DNA of 64,000 nucleotides from Herbaspirillum sp. SJZ107 (GCF_006715485.1 NZ_VFNH01000002.1:124001-188000); one strand, 5' to 3'. Shown: positions 16,976 to 27,140, counted from the stretch's first letter. Notes: generated from the letters alone by a model not told the origin. Numbers and translations: made by a program.

Positions 16976-19309
16976 ATGAGCTGGATCTCGGCCCTACCTT
17001 TCCCGCCACGGCGCGCCGTCGCCTTGTCTGCACTCGTCTCCGTGGCCACGGGGCCGCTGCACGCGCAAACGGCGCCCGCCGTCGCCTCGGCCTTCGCGCG
17101 GCCTGCCGCCCCTGCCTCCACGCAGGCGCCGGCTGCCGCGACTTCCCGTGCCGATGAGCAAAATCTGCCAGTCACCATGATGGCCGAGGAATTCACCGGC
17201 CGTCCGGACCGCGAACTGAACCTGTACCGCAACGTCGAGATCACGCGCGGCGCCACCGGCATCACCGCCGACACCGCCTGCTACCGGCGCGTCGAAGACG
17301 AGGTCACGGCGGAGGGCAACATCAACATGTGGCGCTTCGGCGACCGCTACAAGGGCGACGCCCTGCAGCTGAACCTCGAAACCGGCAAGGGCTGGGTGCG
17401 CAATCCGGCCTACCACCTGCACCTGAACAATGCGCAAGGCACCGCCCAGCGCATCGATTTCCTGGGCGAAGACCAGGCGGTGGTGGTGGACGGCACCTAC
17501 AGCACCTGCGAAGGGCCGAATCCGGCCTGGTACCTGAAATCGAGCTCGCTGCGCCTGGACCAGGGCCGCGACATCGGCACCGCCGGCAAGACCGTGGTCT
17601 ATTTCAAGGACGTGCCCATCCTCGGCACCCCGGCGCTGTCGTTCTCGCTGTCCGGTGCGCGCCGCTCGGGCTGGCTGCCGCCGACCGTCGGCTTCGGTTC
17701 CGGCGCCAACGGTTCGGCCGAGGTGATGGTCCCGTATTACTTCAACATCGCTCCCAACCGCGACCTGACCGTGTTCCCGCGCTACATCGTCGAACGCGGC
17801 CTGCAGATGGGCGCGACCGGGCGCTACCTCGGCGAGACCGCGGCCGGCATGTACAACGGCGAGACCCACCTCGAGTTCCTGCCGAACGACCGCCTGGCGC
17901 ACCGCGACCGCTGGTGGATCGACACCCTGCACAGCCAGGTGCTGGCGCCGGGCTGGACCTTCGGCTGGAATGCGCACGGCGCGTCCGACAACGAATACCC
18001 GTCCGACTTTTCGCGCACCGTGGCGGCCAGCGCCGAGCGCCAGCTGCTGCGCGAACTGCGCACCGATTACTTCGGCCAGTACTGGAGCCTGACCACGCGC
18101 GTGCAGAGCTACCAGGTGCTGCAGGACCCGGCCTCGCGCACCAACCCGGCGCTGACCGTGCCGCGTCCGTACGACCGCCTGCCGCAGGTGAACTTCCACA
18201 CCGGCCGCTACGACGTGCTGGGCGGCTTCGACTGGTCGCTGGATGCCGAGGCGGTGCGCTTCTCGCATCCGACCGACACCACGGTGCAGGGCAACCGCGC
18301 CAACCTGGTCGGTTCGGTCAGCTATCCGATCGTGCGCCCGGGCTGGTTCTTCACGCCCAGGCTGCTGATGCACGCGACCAAGTACAGCCTCGAGAACAAC
18401 TTCGACGCCGGCGGCAACAACCGCAACAACATCTCGCGCGTGCTGCCGACGGTGTCGCTGGACAGCGGCCTGGTGTTCGAGCGCGAAGCCTCGCTGTTCG
18501 GCCGCGCGTCCACCCAGACGCTGGAGCCGCGCCTGTTCTACGTGCGCACGCCGTACAAGGACCAGAGCGCCATCCCGAACTTCGATACCGCTGTCGCCGG
18601 CTTCAACTACGCCCAGCTGTTCACCGAAAACCGCTTCGTCGGCGCCGACAAGGTGTCGGATGCCAACCAGCTGACCGCGGCCCTGGTGTCGCGCTTCATC
18701 GAGTCGAGCGGCATCGAGCGCCTGCGCCTGGTGGTCGGCAACCGCTACTATTTCAGCGATCCGCGCGTGCGCCTGGATCCGACCGAAAAGCCGAACGTGA
18801 CCCGTTCGGACGCGCTGCTGGCCGCTTCCGGCCGCATTTCCGAGTCCTGGAGCTTCGACAGCGGCGTACAATACGATGCGCAGGCACGCAGCCTGTACAG
18901 CATGAACTACGGCGCGCAGTGGAGTCCGGCGCCGATGAAGGTGCTCAATGCCGAGTACCGTTACCAGCGCGACACCGTCACCACCTCCAGCGGCTTCCGC
19001 AACGTCGATGTGTCGGGCCAGTGGCCGCTGTCGGACCGCTGGTACGGCGTCACCCGGGTCAGCTATTCGATGCGCGACCGCAAACTGCTCGAGAGCCTCA
19101 TCGGGCTCGAGTACAAGGCCGACTGCTGGGTGTTCCGCGTCGGTGCCCAGCGCTTCGTGACCGCGGCCCAGACGACGTCGACGCCGGTCTTCTTCCAGCT
19201 CGAGCTGAGCGGCCTGTCGGGTCTCGGCCTGGGCAACAATCCGCTCGAGACGTTCAAAAAGAGCATTCCGGGCTACACCCGGCTGAACTCCAACGTAGGC
19301 CGCCCCTGA
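16976..19309 (+). CDS. lptD: LPS-assembly outer membrane protein LptD
   Basis: About 777 aa. LptD is the outer-membrane barrel that, with LptE, inserts lipopolysaccharide into the outer leaflet. From ATG 16976 the protein starts MSWISALPFPPRRAVALSAL and has a signal peptide ending near LHAQT; a TTG at 16895 is in frame but would bury the signal. The periplasmic OstA/LptA-like domain follows (LNLYRNVEITRGATGITADT), then the long beta-barrel with many alternating aromatic strands, ending at YTRLNSNVGRP. It is first in lptD-surA-pdxA-rsmA, an order shared with E. coli. The partner gene lptE is in this window at 31903. Confidence 0.96.
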   Translation: MSWISALPFPPRRAVALSALVSVATGPLHAQTAPAVASAFARPAAPASTQAPAAATSRADEQNLPVTMMAEEFTGRPDRELNLYRNVEITRGATGITADTACYRRVEDEVTAEGNINMWRFGDRYKGDALQLNLETGKGWVRNPAYHLHLNNAQGTAQRIDFLGEDQAVVVDGTYSTCEGPNPAWYLKSSSLRLDQGRDIGTAGKTVVYFKDVPILGTPALSFSLSGARRSGWLPPTVGFGSGANGSAEVMVPYYFNIAPNRDLTVFPRYIVERGLQMGATGRYLGETAAGMYNGETHLEFLPNDRLAHRDRWWIDTLHSQVLAPGWTFGWNAHGASDNEYPSDFSRTVAASAERQLLRELRTDYFGQYWSLTTRVQSYQVLQDPASRTNPALTVPRPYDRLPQVNFHTGRYDVLGGFDWSLDAEAVRFSHPTDTTVQGNRANLVGSVSYPIVRPGWFFTPRLLMHATKYSLENNFDAGGNNRNNISRVLPTVSLDSGLVFEREASLFGRASTQTLEPRLFYVRTPYKDQSAIPNFDTAVAGFNYAQLFTENRFVGADKVSDANQLTAALVSRFIESSGIERLRLVVGNRYYFSDPRVRLDPTEKPNVTRSDALLAASGRISESWSFDSGVQYDAQARSLYSMNYGAQWSPAPMKVLNAEYRYQRDTVTTSSGFRNVDVSGQWPLSDRWYGVTRVSYSMRDRKLLESLIGLEYKADCWVFRVGAQRFVTAAQTTSTPVFFQLELSGLSGLGLGNNPLETFKKSIPGYTRLNSNVGRP

Positions 19310-19337
19310 ACGGGGCTATGGACAACTAGAACCCTGA

Positions 19338-20756
19338 ATGAGTGCTTCCCTGACTATGCGTACCACCCAAATCAAGCTGGCGGCAGCCCTGCTGTGCGCC
19401 ATCGCGGCCAACGATGTCCTGGCCCAGGCCGCCAAGCCTGCTGCCAAACCGGCCGCCGCCGCCGCACCCGCCGCCAAGCCCTCGACCGGTTTCCTGCCGC
19501 CGGCGGCCAGCAACGCCAACGTGATCGACTCGGTCTACGTGATCGTCAACGACGAAGTCATCACCAATCGCGAAGTCGACCGCCGCATCAACGAATACAC
19601 CCAGCGCGCGCGTGCCGCCAACATGCAGCTGCCGGCGCCGGACGACCTGCGCCGCCAGGCCGTGGAAGCGATGATCAGCGAACGCGCCCAGCTGCAGCTG
19701 GCCAAGGAAATGGGCGTGCGCGTGTCCGATACCGAACTCGACCGCGCCATCGGCCGCATCGCCGAAAGCCAGAAGATGAGCGTGCAGGAACTGCGCAACC
19801 AGGCGGAAAAGGAAGGCATGAGCTATGCCGCCTTCCGCGAGCAGATCCGTAACGAGATCATGATGAGCCGCCTGACCGACCACGAGGTCGACAGCAAGAT
19901 CCAGGTGTCGGAAGCGGAAATCGATACCTACCTGGCCGCCGAAAAGGCCGCCGCCGCCGATCGCGTCGAGATGGACATCGCCCAGATCATGGTGCGTATC
20001 CCGGAAAACGCCTCGCCGGAACAGATCGCCGCCCGCAAGGCACGCGCCGACGAAGTCGCGCGCCAGCTGCGCACCGGCGCCGATTTCGCCAAGATGGCCG
20101 CCACCTATTCCGACGCGCCGGACGCGCTGAAGGGCGGCGCGATCGGCTGGCGCGACCCGGCCAGCCTGCCGACCCCGATCTCCAACGAACTGCGCAAGCT
20201 GAAGCCGGGCCAGTCGACCCAGGTCATCCGCGCCAACTTCGGCTTCCTGATCCTGAAATTGAACGACGTGCGCAAGCAGGCGGCCGCGCAGCAGGCCCAG
20301 GGCCCGGCCGCGGTCACGCAAACCCATGCCCGCCACATCATGCTGAAAGTGACGCCGACCCTGACCGAAGCCGATGCCCGCAAGCGCCTGGCCGAGTACA
20401 AGGCGAAAATCGACAGCAAGCAGGCAACCATGGAAGACCTGGCGCGCCAGTTCTCCCAGGACAGCTCGGCGGCCAAGGGCGGCGACATGGGCTGGCTGGA
20501 GCCGGAAGACACCGTGCCGGAACTCACGGCCGCCATGGATGCGCTGCAGCCGGGCCAGGTGTCGGATGTGGTCAAGTCGCCGTTCGGCCTGCACATCGTG
20601 CAAGTTATCGAGCGCAAGACCCAGAACACCGCCAAGGACCGCGAGCGTACCGCCGCACGCCAGGTGCTGACCGAGCGCAAGCGCGGCGAAGCGCTGGAAG
20701 ACTGGGCACGCCAGGTGCGCGACCGCGCCTACGTCGAGTTCCGCGAGGATAAGTAA
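19338..20756 (+). CDS. surA: Periplasmic chaperone / peptidyl-prolyl isomerase SurA
   Basis: 472 aa. The signal peptide ([18 protein letters not shown]) is followed by an Ala/Pro/Lys linker, then the SurA N-terminal chaperone domain ([20 protein letters not shown]) and two parvulin-type rotamase domains, one ending in [14 protein letters not shown] and one containing [17 protein letters not shown] and [12 protein letters not shown]. SurA escorts unfolded barrel proteins to the BAM complex and is needed for LptD assembly, in keeping with the position 28 bp after lptD. The ATG at 19356 is an alternative start. pdxA begins 4 bp after the stop. Confidence 0.96.
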   Translation: MSASLTMRTTQIKLAAALLCAIAANDVLAQAAKPAAKPAAAAAPAAKPSTGFLPPAASNANVIDSVYVIVNDEVITNREVDRRINEYTQRARAANMQLPAPDDLRRQAVEAMISERAQLQLAKEMGVRVSDTELDRAIGRIAESQKMSVQELRNQAEKEGMSYAAFREQIRNEIMMSRLTDHEVDSKIQVSEAEIDTYLAAEKAAAADRVEMDIAQIMVRIPENASPEQIAARKARADEVARQLRTGADFAKMAATYSDAPDALKGGAIGWRDPASLPTPISNELRKLKPGQSTQVIRANFGFLILKLNDVRKQAAAQQAQGPAAVTQTHARHIMLKVTPTLTEADARKRLAEYKAKIDSKQATMEDLARQFSQDSSAAKGGDMGWLEPEDTVPELTAAMDALQPGQVSDVVKSPFGLHIVQVIERKTQNTAKDRERTAARQVLTERKRGEALEDWARQVRDRAYVEFREDK

Positions 20757-20760
20757 GCGC

Positions 20761-21804
20761 ATGGCTACGCCAGCATCGCGTCCTTCGCTGGCGCTCACGG
20801 TCGGCGAACCGGCCGGCATCGGCCCGGAAATCTCGATCCGCGCCGCCTGGGCGCTGCGCCACCAGGCCCGCTGCGTGCTGGTCGGCGACGCCGCGTTCCT
20901 CTCGCTCACGGCCAGCCTGATCGATCCGGCGATCCGCCTGTCGGCGATCTCGACGCTGGCGCTGCGCCACAGCGGCCTGCCGCATTTCGGGCCGGACGTG
21001 ATCCCGGTGATCGACGTGCCGCTCGACGCCCACGTGGTGCCGGGCCAGCTCGACGCCCGCAACGGCCGTGCGGTGCTGGCCACGCTCGACCTTGCCATCG
21101 AGGGCGTGGGAGCAGGGTGGTTCGACGCCATTGTCACTGCGCCGCTGCAGAAGAGCACCATCAACGATGCCGGCATCGCCTTTTCCGGCCACACGGAATA
21201 CCTGGCCGACAAGACCGGCACGCCCAAGGTCGTCATGATGCTGGCCGGTTCGCCTGGCGGTGATGAGCCCTACCTCCGGGTGGCGCTGGCCACCACCCAC
21301 CTGCCCCTGAAGGACGTGCCGGCGGCGCTCACGCAAGACAGCCTGATGCAGGTGCTGGACATCCTGCACGCCGACCTGGTCGCCAAGTTCGGCCTGGCAG
21401 CGCCGCGCATCCTGGTCACCGGCCTGAATCCGCATGCCGGCGAAAACGGCTACCTGGGCCGCGAAGAGATCGACGTGATCGAGCCGGTGCTCGAGGCGGC
21501 GCGCGCGCGCGGCATCGACGCCCGCGGCCCGTATCCGGCCGACACCCTGTTCCAGCCCAAGTACCTGCGCGACGCCGACGCGGTGCTGGCCATGTACCAC
21601 GACCAGGGCCTGCCGGTGCTCAAGCACGCCACCTTCGGGCGCGGCGTCAACATCACCCTCGGCCTGCCCCTGATCCGGACCTCGGTCGACCACGGCACTG
21701 CGCTCGACCTCGCCGCCCGGGGCCTTAGCCTGGCCGATTGCGGCAGCATGGAGGAGGCGATTCGCGTCGCCCTGACCATGGTGCATGCACAGAACAACAA
21801 ATAA
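20761..21804 (+). CDS. pdxA: 4-hydroxythreonine-4-phosphate dehydrogenase PdxA
   Basis: 347 aa, somewhat longer than the E. coli enzyme. It oxidises 4-phosphohydroxy-L-threonine with NAD(P)+ in pyridoxal phosphate synthesis. Recognisable are [13 protein letters not shown] at the N-terminus, [20 protein letters not shown] with the metal-binding His near residue 145, [15 protein letters not shown] near 223-237, and [17 protein letters not shown] with another metal-binding His near 280. It sits between surA and rsmA as in many proteobacteria; the gap to surA is 4 bp. Confidence 0.96.
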   Translation: MATPASRPSLALTVGEPAGIGPEISIRAAWALRHQARCVLVGDAAFLSLTASLIDPAIRLSAISTLALRHSGLPHFGPDVIPVIDVPLDAHVVPGQLDARNGRAVLATLDLAIEGVGAGWFDAIVTAPLQKSTINDAGIAFSGHTEYLADKTGTPKVVMMLAGSPGGDEPYLRVALATTHLPLKDVPAALTQDSLMQVLDILHADLVAKFGLAAPRILVTGLNPHAGENGYLGREEIDVIEPVLEAARARGIDARGPYPADTLFQPKYLRDADAVLAMYHDQGLPVLKHATFGRGVNITLGLPLIRTSVDHGTALDLAARGLSLADCGSMEEAIRVALTMVHAQNNK

Positions 21805-21811
21805 GAAACTC

Positions 21812-22591
21812 ATGAAACACGTAGCCCGCAAGCGCTTCGGCCAGAACTTCCTGACCGACGACCACGTCCTCAACGACATCATCGACGCGATCGGCCCGCG
21901 CCAGGGCGACACCATGGTCGAGATCGGCCCCGGCCTGGCCGCGATGACCGCGCTGCTTCTGAAGGAGCTCGACCACATGCACGTGGTCGAACTCGACCGC
22001 GACCTGGTCGCGCGCCTGGAAAAAGCCTATCCGCGCGAGCGCCTGACGGTCAATTCCGGCGACGCCCTGAAATTCGACTTCGGCAGCATTCCGGTCCCGG
22101 AAGGCAAGAAGCTGCGCGTGGTCGGCAACCTGCCGTACAACATCTCGAGCCCGCTGCTGTTCCACCTGGCCGAGTTCGCGCACCTGGTCGAAGACCAGCA
22201 TTTCATGCTGCAGAAGGAAGTGGTCGAGCGCATGGTGGCCGAGCCCGGCACCAAGGCCTACAGCCGCCTGTCGGTGATGCTGCAATGGCGCTACGACATG
22301 GCGATGCTGTTCGTGGTGCCGCCGACCGCCTTCGACCCGCCGCCGCGGGTCGACTCCGCCATCGTGCGCATGGTCCCGACCCGGCGCCAGCTGCCGGCCG
22401 ACGCCGCCACGCTGGAAGCGGTGGTGGCCAAGGCCTTCTCGCAGCGGCGCAAGGTGATCCGCAACTGCGTGGCGGGGATGTTCACCGAGCAGCAACTGAT
22501 CGAGGTCGGCATCGATCCGGGCGCGCGTCCGGAAGCGGTGGGGCTGGAACAGTACGTGGGACTGGCAAATCTGCTCAAGCCGGTCGCCTGA
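21812..22591 (+). CDS. rsmA: 16S rRNA dimethyladenosine transferase RsmA (KsgA)
   Basis: 259 aa from ATG 21812 ([17 protein letters not shown]); an ATG at 21785 is in frame but lies inside pdxA. It dimethylates two adjacent adenosines near the 3' end of 16S rRNA during late small-subunit assembly. SAM-binding motif I is [14 protein letters not shown] near residues 38-51 and the catalytic NLPYNIS is near 107. It ends the lptD-surA-pdxA-rsmA cluster. A GC-rich imperfect hairpin at 22613-22638 follows the stop but has no T-run. Confidence 0.96.
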   Translation: MKHVARKRFGQNFLTDDHVLNDIIDAIGPRQGDTMVEIGPGLAAMTALLLKELDHMHVVELDRDLVARLEKAYPRERLTVNSGDALKFDFGSIPVPEGKKLRVVGNLPYNISSPLLFHLAEFAHLVEDQHFMLQKEVVERMVAEPGTKAYSRLSVMLQWRYDMAMLFVVPPTAFDPPPRVDSAIVRMVPTRRQLPADAATLEAVVAKAFSQRRKVIRNCVAGMFTEQQLIEVGIDPGARPEAVGLEQYVGLANLLKPVA

Positions 22592-22818
22592 TATAAGTTC
22601 CGCCCCCTCCTGGCCGGGCGCCTTTGCGGGCGCCTGGCGTCAACAGGCTCCTCTGCTGCATCGCAGCATCCCGATTTTCCCTTCTTTTACCCCCTTCACT
22701 CCACGTTTTCGACCGTCCGTCGCAGTCCGATGGCACGCCGGCGCGCACGCGCCTACAGTGACTCCATCGAAAGACGAAACACAGTCCAGAACCTGAACCG
22801 ACACTGAAGGAGCGCAAA

Positions 22819-23001
22819 ATGAACGTCCTCAAGAACATGGAAGCGATTTTCCTGGCAGCCGCCTTCCTGGCCGGCGTCACCAGCTACGCCAGCGCCGCCA
22901 TCCCGGCCGCGCATGCCCGCTACAACGCCCAGGTGGCGATCGAAGGCCAGCAGATGGCCGTGGTCAAGGTCACCGCCAAGCGCCTGGGCAGCGCCGACTG
23001 A
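22819..23001 (+). CDS. Small secreted peptide, unknown function
   Basis: A 60-aa open frame with a good ribosome site (GAAGGAG, 8 nt before ATG). The first ~28 residues look like a signal peptide (IFLAAAFLAGVTSYASA, cleavage likely after ASA), leaving about 32 residues rich in Ala, Val and Gln and ending KVTAKRLGSAD. No family is recognised. The spaced start, signal sequence and local codon bias support a real gene. It is bounded by rsmA and a hairpin at 23020-23043. Confidence 0.6.
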   Translation: MNVLKNMEAIFLAAAFLAGVTSYASAAIPAAHARYNAQVAIEGQQMAVVKVTAKRLGSAD

Positions 23002-23011
23002 GACGCACCGG

Positions 23012-23043
23012 CGAAAAAAAAGCCCGCTTTTGAGGGCGGGCTT
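23012..23043 (-). terminator. Intrinsic terminator for the lipoprotein gene at 23178
   Basis: AAGCCCGC (23020-23027) pairs with GCGGGCTT (23036-23043). Read on the minus strand the stem runs into a run of T residues, a good leftward terminator; on the plus strand only a weak TTAAAT follows. Confidence 0.7.
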
Positions 23044-23177
23044 AAATCCAATTCTTTCTGAGGAGAGTTGGAGGAGACAGATGCAGTATGCTGCATCACA
23101 GCATATCAGTCCAATTTTTGTTTGGAATATTTGATATAAGCTGGTTTCATATCTCCTCGATTCCCATCAGGCGGTTA

Positions 23178-23915
23178 TCAGCTGCAGGTCACTACCAGAT
23201 TATTGACGCCTTGAACCGGTGCATCCTCTGCAGCCTGGTCCATGGTGCCTGCACCGGTGCCGTTGGCACCGCCAGTGACTACGCAAGTCTGGGTGGGATT
23301 GGTCGGCTGGGTCAGCACGGTCACGCCGTAGGTAGCGTTGAACGTTACCGGAGTCATCACCAGCGCGACATCCTTGCCCGTCGGCGCCTTGGTGGTGGCG
23401 TCCAGGTCCGGTGGTACCGAAACCGGCGCCACATTGCTGCCGTTGGCCAGGGTCAGGCCGGTGCCGCGGAGGCCTTTCACCGTGCCGGTCAACGGATAGG
23501 CGTTGATCGAGCAGACATAATTGATCTGGATCTTCGCCAGCTGGCCCGCAGTGCCGGTGATCGGCAGGCCGATCGGGTAACCGGTCGCCGGCGTGCAAGT
23601 CTGGTGTTTCGGGTACTGCGCCGTGGTAACGGTCTTGCCGTCGCTACCGGTGGTGGTCACGGTCTTCGGAACCACGGTGTAGATCTCGCCGTACTCGATC
23701 CCGTTCGGGAAAACGGCATCGATCGTTGCAGGCTTCGTGGGATCGCCAGTGTAGTGGATGGGGAGGTCCTGGCCATTGGTGGTCAGGACCAGGCCGTCGT
23801 AGGACACGCCAGAGACCGAGACGTTGATCGGGAAGGTGGCCTTGCCGCCACCGCAGGATGCCAGCGTCAGCGTTGCCATCAAAGCTAGCGCGCCACGCGC
23901 AAAGGAAAACTTCAT
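23178..23915 (-). CDS. Repeat-type putative lipoprotein
   Basis: 245 aa with a lipoprotein signal (MKFSFARGALALMATLTLAS, lipid-Cys at residue 21, then GGG). The mature part contains two diverged copies of a ~95-residue module: one from VSGVSYDGLVLTTNGQDLPI to INYVCS, the other from GLRGTGLTLANGSNVAPV to the C-terminal NLVVTCS. Each copy ends with a Cys-containing strand and has GLxL..NG at its beginning. Modules of this kind occur in surface lipoproteins of Massilia and relatives; function is unknown. A paralogue lies just upstream on the same strand (23949-24560), 33 bp away. Confidence 0.78.
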   Translation of the reverse strand: MKFSFARGALALMATLTLASCGGGKATFPINVSVSGVSYDGLVLTTNGQDLPIHYTGDPTKPATIDAVFPNGIEYGEIYTVVPKTVTTTGSDGKTVTTAQYPKHQTCTPATGYPIGLPITGTAGQLAKIQINYVCSINAYPLTGTVKGLRGTGLTLANGSNVAPVSVPPDLDATTKAPTGKDVALVMTPVTFNATYGVTVLTQPTNPTQTCVVTGGANGTGAGTMDQAAEDAPVQGVNNLVVTCS

Positions 23916-23948
23916 GTATTTCTCTCCAGAGTAATTAAGCGCGGCGTA

Positions 23949-24560
23949 TCAGCTGCACCGGACCACAACCTTGTTGTTGTCGGTATCGGTCGAACCCATG
24001 GTGCCCGAGCCGTTTTCGACACTGCAGGTCTGGCCGCTCGGTTGCTGCAGGACCGTAACGCCGTAGGCGCCGTCTTCGTAAACATCATCCATTTTCAGGC
24101 TGGTGGCGTTGGCCGGCACGTCCTTGCGGTCGCTACCGTTGACAACCACCAGGCCGTTCGTGGTCAGGCCCGCGATCTGGATCGCAAACTTGTGTGTCTT
24201 GACGTAGCACGTGATGCCGACCTGGGCGATCGTGTAGTAGTTGGCACGTGCCTTGCCATTGGAAATGATGCACGTATCGATGTTCGATGGCTTTGCCTTG
24301 ACCTCGATGTTGAATTCGTCGTCCGTCGAGACTGCGCGCTTGAACTGGAAGCTGGTGGCACCGGCCGAGATGGCCAGGTCGTCGCCGCCGTTGTTGGTCA
24401 GGACCAGGCCGTCCTTGGTCAGGGCGGCAAGGCGGCCGTCCGCGGTGACGCCGCTGTAAATCGTGCCTTGCAACAGCAAATCGCCATCCCCGCCGCCGCA
24501 TGCGGCCAGGCCCAGTGCGCATGCCAGCGCAACGCCGGCACGCAGGATCGAACTCTTCAT
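23949..24560 (-). CDS. Repeat-type putative lipoprotein (paralogue)
   Basis: 203 aa from ATG 24560, which has GGAGAAG upstream; an open extension to 24665 lacks a signal. The lipoprotein signal is MKSSILRAGVALACALGLAA with Cys21 followed by GGGDGD. Two copies of the same ~90-residue module as the neighbour follow: TKDGLVLTNNGGDDLAISA to VGITCY, and GLTTNGLVVVNGSDRKDV to VTVLQQPSGQTCSVENGSGT and VVVRCS. It is probably co-transcribed with the gene at 23178. Outer-membrane or surface location is inferred from the lipobox; no function is known. Confidence 0.78.
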   Translation of the reverse strand: MKSSILRAGVALACALGLAACGGGDGDLLLQGTIYSGVTADGRLAALTKDGLVLTNNGGDDLAISAGATSFQFKRAVSTDDEFNIEVKAKPSNIDTCIISNGKARANYYTIAQVGITCYVKTHKFAIQIAGLTTNGLVVVNGSDRKDVPANATSLKMDDVYEDGAYGVTVLQQPSGQTCSVENGSGTMGSTDTDNNKVVVRCS

Positions 24561-24687
24561 AACTTCTCCAAAATGGACAGGATGTGGCGCGCGAGAAAGA
24601 CTGCCGGCACCGCTGAGTAGAAAAATGCCCATCATTTTAGTGCATTTGCCAATCCGGGTCGCCATTTGCCACGCATTACCTTTGTAT

Positions 24688-24715
24688 CACGGTGTAACCA
24701 ACACTTGACACCGTG
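24688..24715. promoter_or_regulatory. Inverted repeat overlapping a TTGACA box
   Basis: CACGGTGT (24688-24695) and ACACCGTG (24708-24715) are perfect inverted copies separated by 12 bp. TTGACA at 24705-24710 lies within the right half. The site is in the 248-bp gap between the divergent lipoprotein and HAD genes. An operator or hairpin is possible; I see no good -10. Confidence 0.35.
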
Positions 24716-24808
24716 CAGCACCGTTGCATTTCACAGCGGCCATCGCTATGCTGGACCCGCCTCGTCTTCATGCTCCCTGCATCCATCCTGCTACCCTGGC
24801 GTTTCAAC

Positions 24809-25528
24809 ATGACAAGCCCCTGTGCCTGGCCGAAGGCCATCCTGTTCGACCTGGACGACACCCTGTGGCCGATCTCTCCCGTGATCGTGCAGGCCGAGGA
24901 AAGCCTGTTCGCCTGGCTGCGCGAGCACGCGCCGCGCGTGGCCGAGCGCTTCACCATCGATGGCCTGCGCCAGGCGCGCCTGCAACTGCTGGCGCAACAG
25001 CCGGAATTCCACCTCGACCTGGGCAAGCTGCGCCGCGCCGGCCTGCACGCCGCGTTCCAGGAAGCGGGCGAGGATGCCGCCAAGGTGGAACTGGCGATGC
25101 TGCACTTTTTTGCCGCCCGCAACGCTGTCACCCCCTACGAGGACGTGCTGCCGGGCCTGTTGCGTTTGCAAGACAAATTGCTGGTCGGCTCGATCTCGAA
25201 CGGCAATGCGGACTTGAAAGCGATCGGCCTGTCGCATCATTTCAAGGTCTCGGTGGCGGCGCATGAGCTGGGTGTGGCCAAGCCGGATGCGGCGATCTTC
25301 CTGGAAGCCTGCCGGCTGCTCGGCGTGGCGCCCGAGGATGCGGTGTACGTCGGCGACGACGTGCTGCTCGACGTCCAGGGCGCCCAGCGCGCCGGCCTGC
25401 GCGCGGTCTGGATGAACCGCACCGGTTCGACCCGTCACCTGGAACACGAGGTGGTGCCCGATGCGATCGTGCGCGATTTCGACGAGCTGCTGGCCTGGCT
25501 CGAGCAGGAACACGCGCACATTAAATAA
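24809..25528 (+). CDS. HAD-superfamily (subfamily IA) hydrolase
   Basis: 239 aa from ATG 24809 (MTSPCAWPKAILFDLDDTLW); the open frame extends to 24713 without family-like sequence. All HAD motifs are present: I, DLDDT near residues 13-17; II, Ser in GSISNGN; III, Lys in GVAKPDAAIF; IV, GDDVLLDVQGAQRAG. The cap domain lies between motifs I and II. It is likely a phosphatase for a small phosphorylated metabolite, but the substrate is not predictable. It precedes hrcA by 104 bp. Confidence 0.88.
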   Translation: MTSPCAWPKAILFDLDDTLWPISPVIVQAEESLFAWLREHAPRVAERFTIDGLRQARLQLLAQQPEFHLDLGKLRRAGLHAAFQEAGEDAAKVELAMLHFFAARNAVTPYEDVLPGLLRLQDKLLVGSISNGNADLKAIGLSHHFKVSVAAHELGVAKPDAAIFLEACRLLGVAPEDAVYVGDDVLLDVQGAQRAGLRAVWMNRTGSTRHLEHEVVPDAIVRDFDELLAWLEQEHAHIK

Positions 25529-25632
25529 GGCCGCGATCACTGCACGCCCGGCATGCGAACGGGCATAATGACATCTGAATAACGTACCGCGATGACCTGC
25601 AAGCGCGGATTTCCTCCGCTTCGTTTTAAATT

Positions 25633-26646
25633 ATGCAACTCGATAATCGTGCCCAAACCCTGCTGAAAGCCCTGGTCGAGCGCTACATCGCCGATGGCCA
25701 GCCGGTCGGTTCGCGCGCACTGTCGAAGATCTCCGGGCTGGACCTGTCACCGGCCACGATCCGCAACATCATGGCCGACCTCGAAGAGATGGGCTATGTG
25801 GCCAGCCCGCACACCTCGGCCGGGCGCGTGCCCACGCCGCGCGGCTACCGCCTGTTCGTGGATACTCTGTTGACCGTGCGCCAGATCGACGAGAACGCGG
25901 TCGAGGCCGGCATGCGCCTGCCGGCACACCAGCCGCAAAAGGTCATCGCCAATGCGGCGCAGATGCTGTCGTCCTTGTCGCAGTTCGCCGGCGTGGTGCA
26001 GAGCCCGCGGCGCGAGTCGACCTTCCAGCAGATCGAATTCCTGCGCTTGTCGGAAAAACGCATCCTGCTCGTCATCGTCGACCCGCGCGGCGACGTCCAG
26101 AACCGCCTGCTGCTGACCGACGTCGATTATTCGCCGGCGCAGTTGACGCAATCGGCCAATTACCTGAACCAGAATTTCGCCGGCCTGACCTTCGACCAGG
26201 TGCGTGGCCGCCTCACCGGCGAACTGCGCCAGTTGCGCGACGACATGGGACAGCTGATGCAAACGGCGGTCGAGGCCGGCAGCGAAGCGATGCAGGAAGG
26301 CGACGACATGGTCATCGCCGGCGAGCGCAACCTGCTGTCGGTGACCGATCTCTCATCCAACATGAGCTCGCTGCGCCAGATGTTCGAGATGTTCGAGCAG
26401 AAGACCGGGCTGATGCAGTTGCTGGACGTGTCCAGCAAGGCCGGCGGCGTGCAGATCTTCATCGGCGGCGAATCCAAGCTGGTGCCGATGGACGAGATGA
26501 GCGTGGTGACCGCGCCCTACGAGGTCAACGGCAAGATCGTCGGCACGCTCGGGGTGATCGGGCCGACCCGGATGGCCTACGAGCGGGTGATTCCGATCGT
26601 GGACATCACGGCCAAGCTGCTGTCGAACGCGCTCAGCAGTTCCTGA
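25633..26646 (+). CDS. hrcA: Heat-inducible transcription repressor HrcA
   Basis: 337 aa. HrcA binds CIRCE operators at chaperone genes such as groESL and releases them after heat shock. The N-terminal winged helix is seen in [40 protein letters not shown] split over residues ~37-76; the GAF-like and dimerisation regions follow. I see no CIRCE element in this window, so its targets lie elsewhere. It is convergent with fur, and a bidirectional terminator separates them. Confidence 0.95.
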   Translation: MQLDNRAQTLLKALVERYIADGQPVGSRALSKISGLDLSPATIRNIMADLEEMGYVASPHTSAGRVPTPRGYRLFVDTLLTVRQIDENAVEAGMRLPAHQPQKVIANAAQMLSSLSQFAGVVQSPRRESTFQQIEFLRLSEKRILLVIVDPRGDVQNRLLLTDVDYSPAQLTQSANYLNQNFAGLTFDQVRGRLTGELRQLRDDMGQLMQTAVEAGSEAMQEGDDMVIAGERNLLSVTDLSSNMSSLRQMFEMFEQKTGLMQLLDVSSKAGGVQIFIGGESKLVPMDEMSVVTAPYEVNGKIVGTLGVIGPTRMAYERVIPIVDITAKLLSNALSSS

Positions 26647-26659
26647 CCGCATGCGGCAT

Positions 26660-26686
26660 AAAAAAACCACCCGCAGGTGGTTTTTT
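26660..26686. terminator. Bidirectional terminator between hrcA and fur
   Basis: AAAAAACCACC (26661-26671) and GGTGGTTTTTT (26676-26686) form a stem with a CGCA loop. The A-run and T-run make it functional in both directions, serving convergent hrcA and fur. Confidence 0.85.
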
Positions 26687-26711
26687 GCCCTCTATTTTGT
26701 TGCCGGTTATG

Positions 26712-27140
26712 TCAGTGCCGGTGCGGGCAATCCGTCTTCACGCAATTGCCATAGATGGCCAGCGCGTGTTCGGTAATCTTGAAACCGCGCTCCAGCGCAA
26801 TCTTTTGCTGGCGCGATTCGATTTCCTCGTCGTAGAACTCTTCCACGTGGCCGCAGTCTAGACAGACGAGGTGGTCGTGGTGCGAGCCGGCGTTCAGTTC
26901 GTAGATCGCCTTGCCGGTTTCGAAGTGGTTGCGGTTGAGAAGTCCGGCCTGCTCGAACTGGGTCAGGACGCGATAAACAGTTGCCAGGCCGACATCCATG
27001 TTTTCGTTCAGCAGGGTTTTGTAGACGTCTTCCGCCGTCAGGTGCCGGACCGCGCTGTTCTGGAAAATTTCGAGGATTTTCAGGCGCGGCAAAGTCGCTT
27101 TCAGGCCGCTGGCCTTCAGGTCGGTTGGGTTGTTGCTCAT
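26712..27140 (-). CDS. fur: Ferric uptake regulator Fur
   Basis: 142 aa. The N-terminal winged helix contains [15 protein letters not shown] and [21 protein letters not shown]; the metal-binding region includes [15 protein letters not shown] near residues 88-102. The C-terminal segment carries [10 protein letters not shown]. Fur with Fe(II) represses iron uptake genes. Start is at 27140; the frame is divergent from bamE, with a 113-bp gap. The same fur/omlA(bamE) divergent arrangement is known in Pseudomonas and Xanthomonas. I found no clear Fur box in the gap. Confidence 0.96.
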   Translation of the reverse strand: MSNNPTDLKASGLKATLPRLKILEIFQNSAVRHLTAEDVYKTLLNENMDVGLATVYRVLTQFEQAGLLNRNHFETGKAIYELNAGSHHDHLVCLDCGHVEEFYDEEIESRQQKIALERGFKITEHALAIYGNCVKTDCPHRH

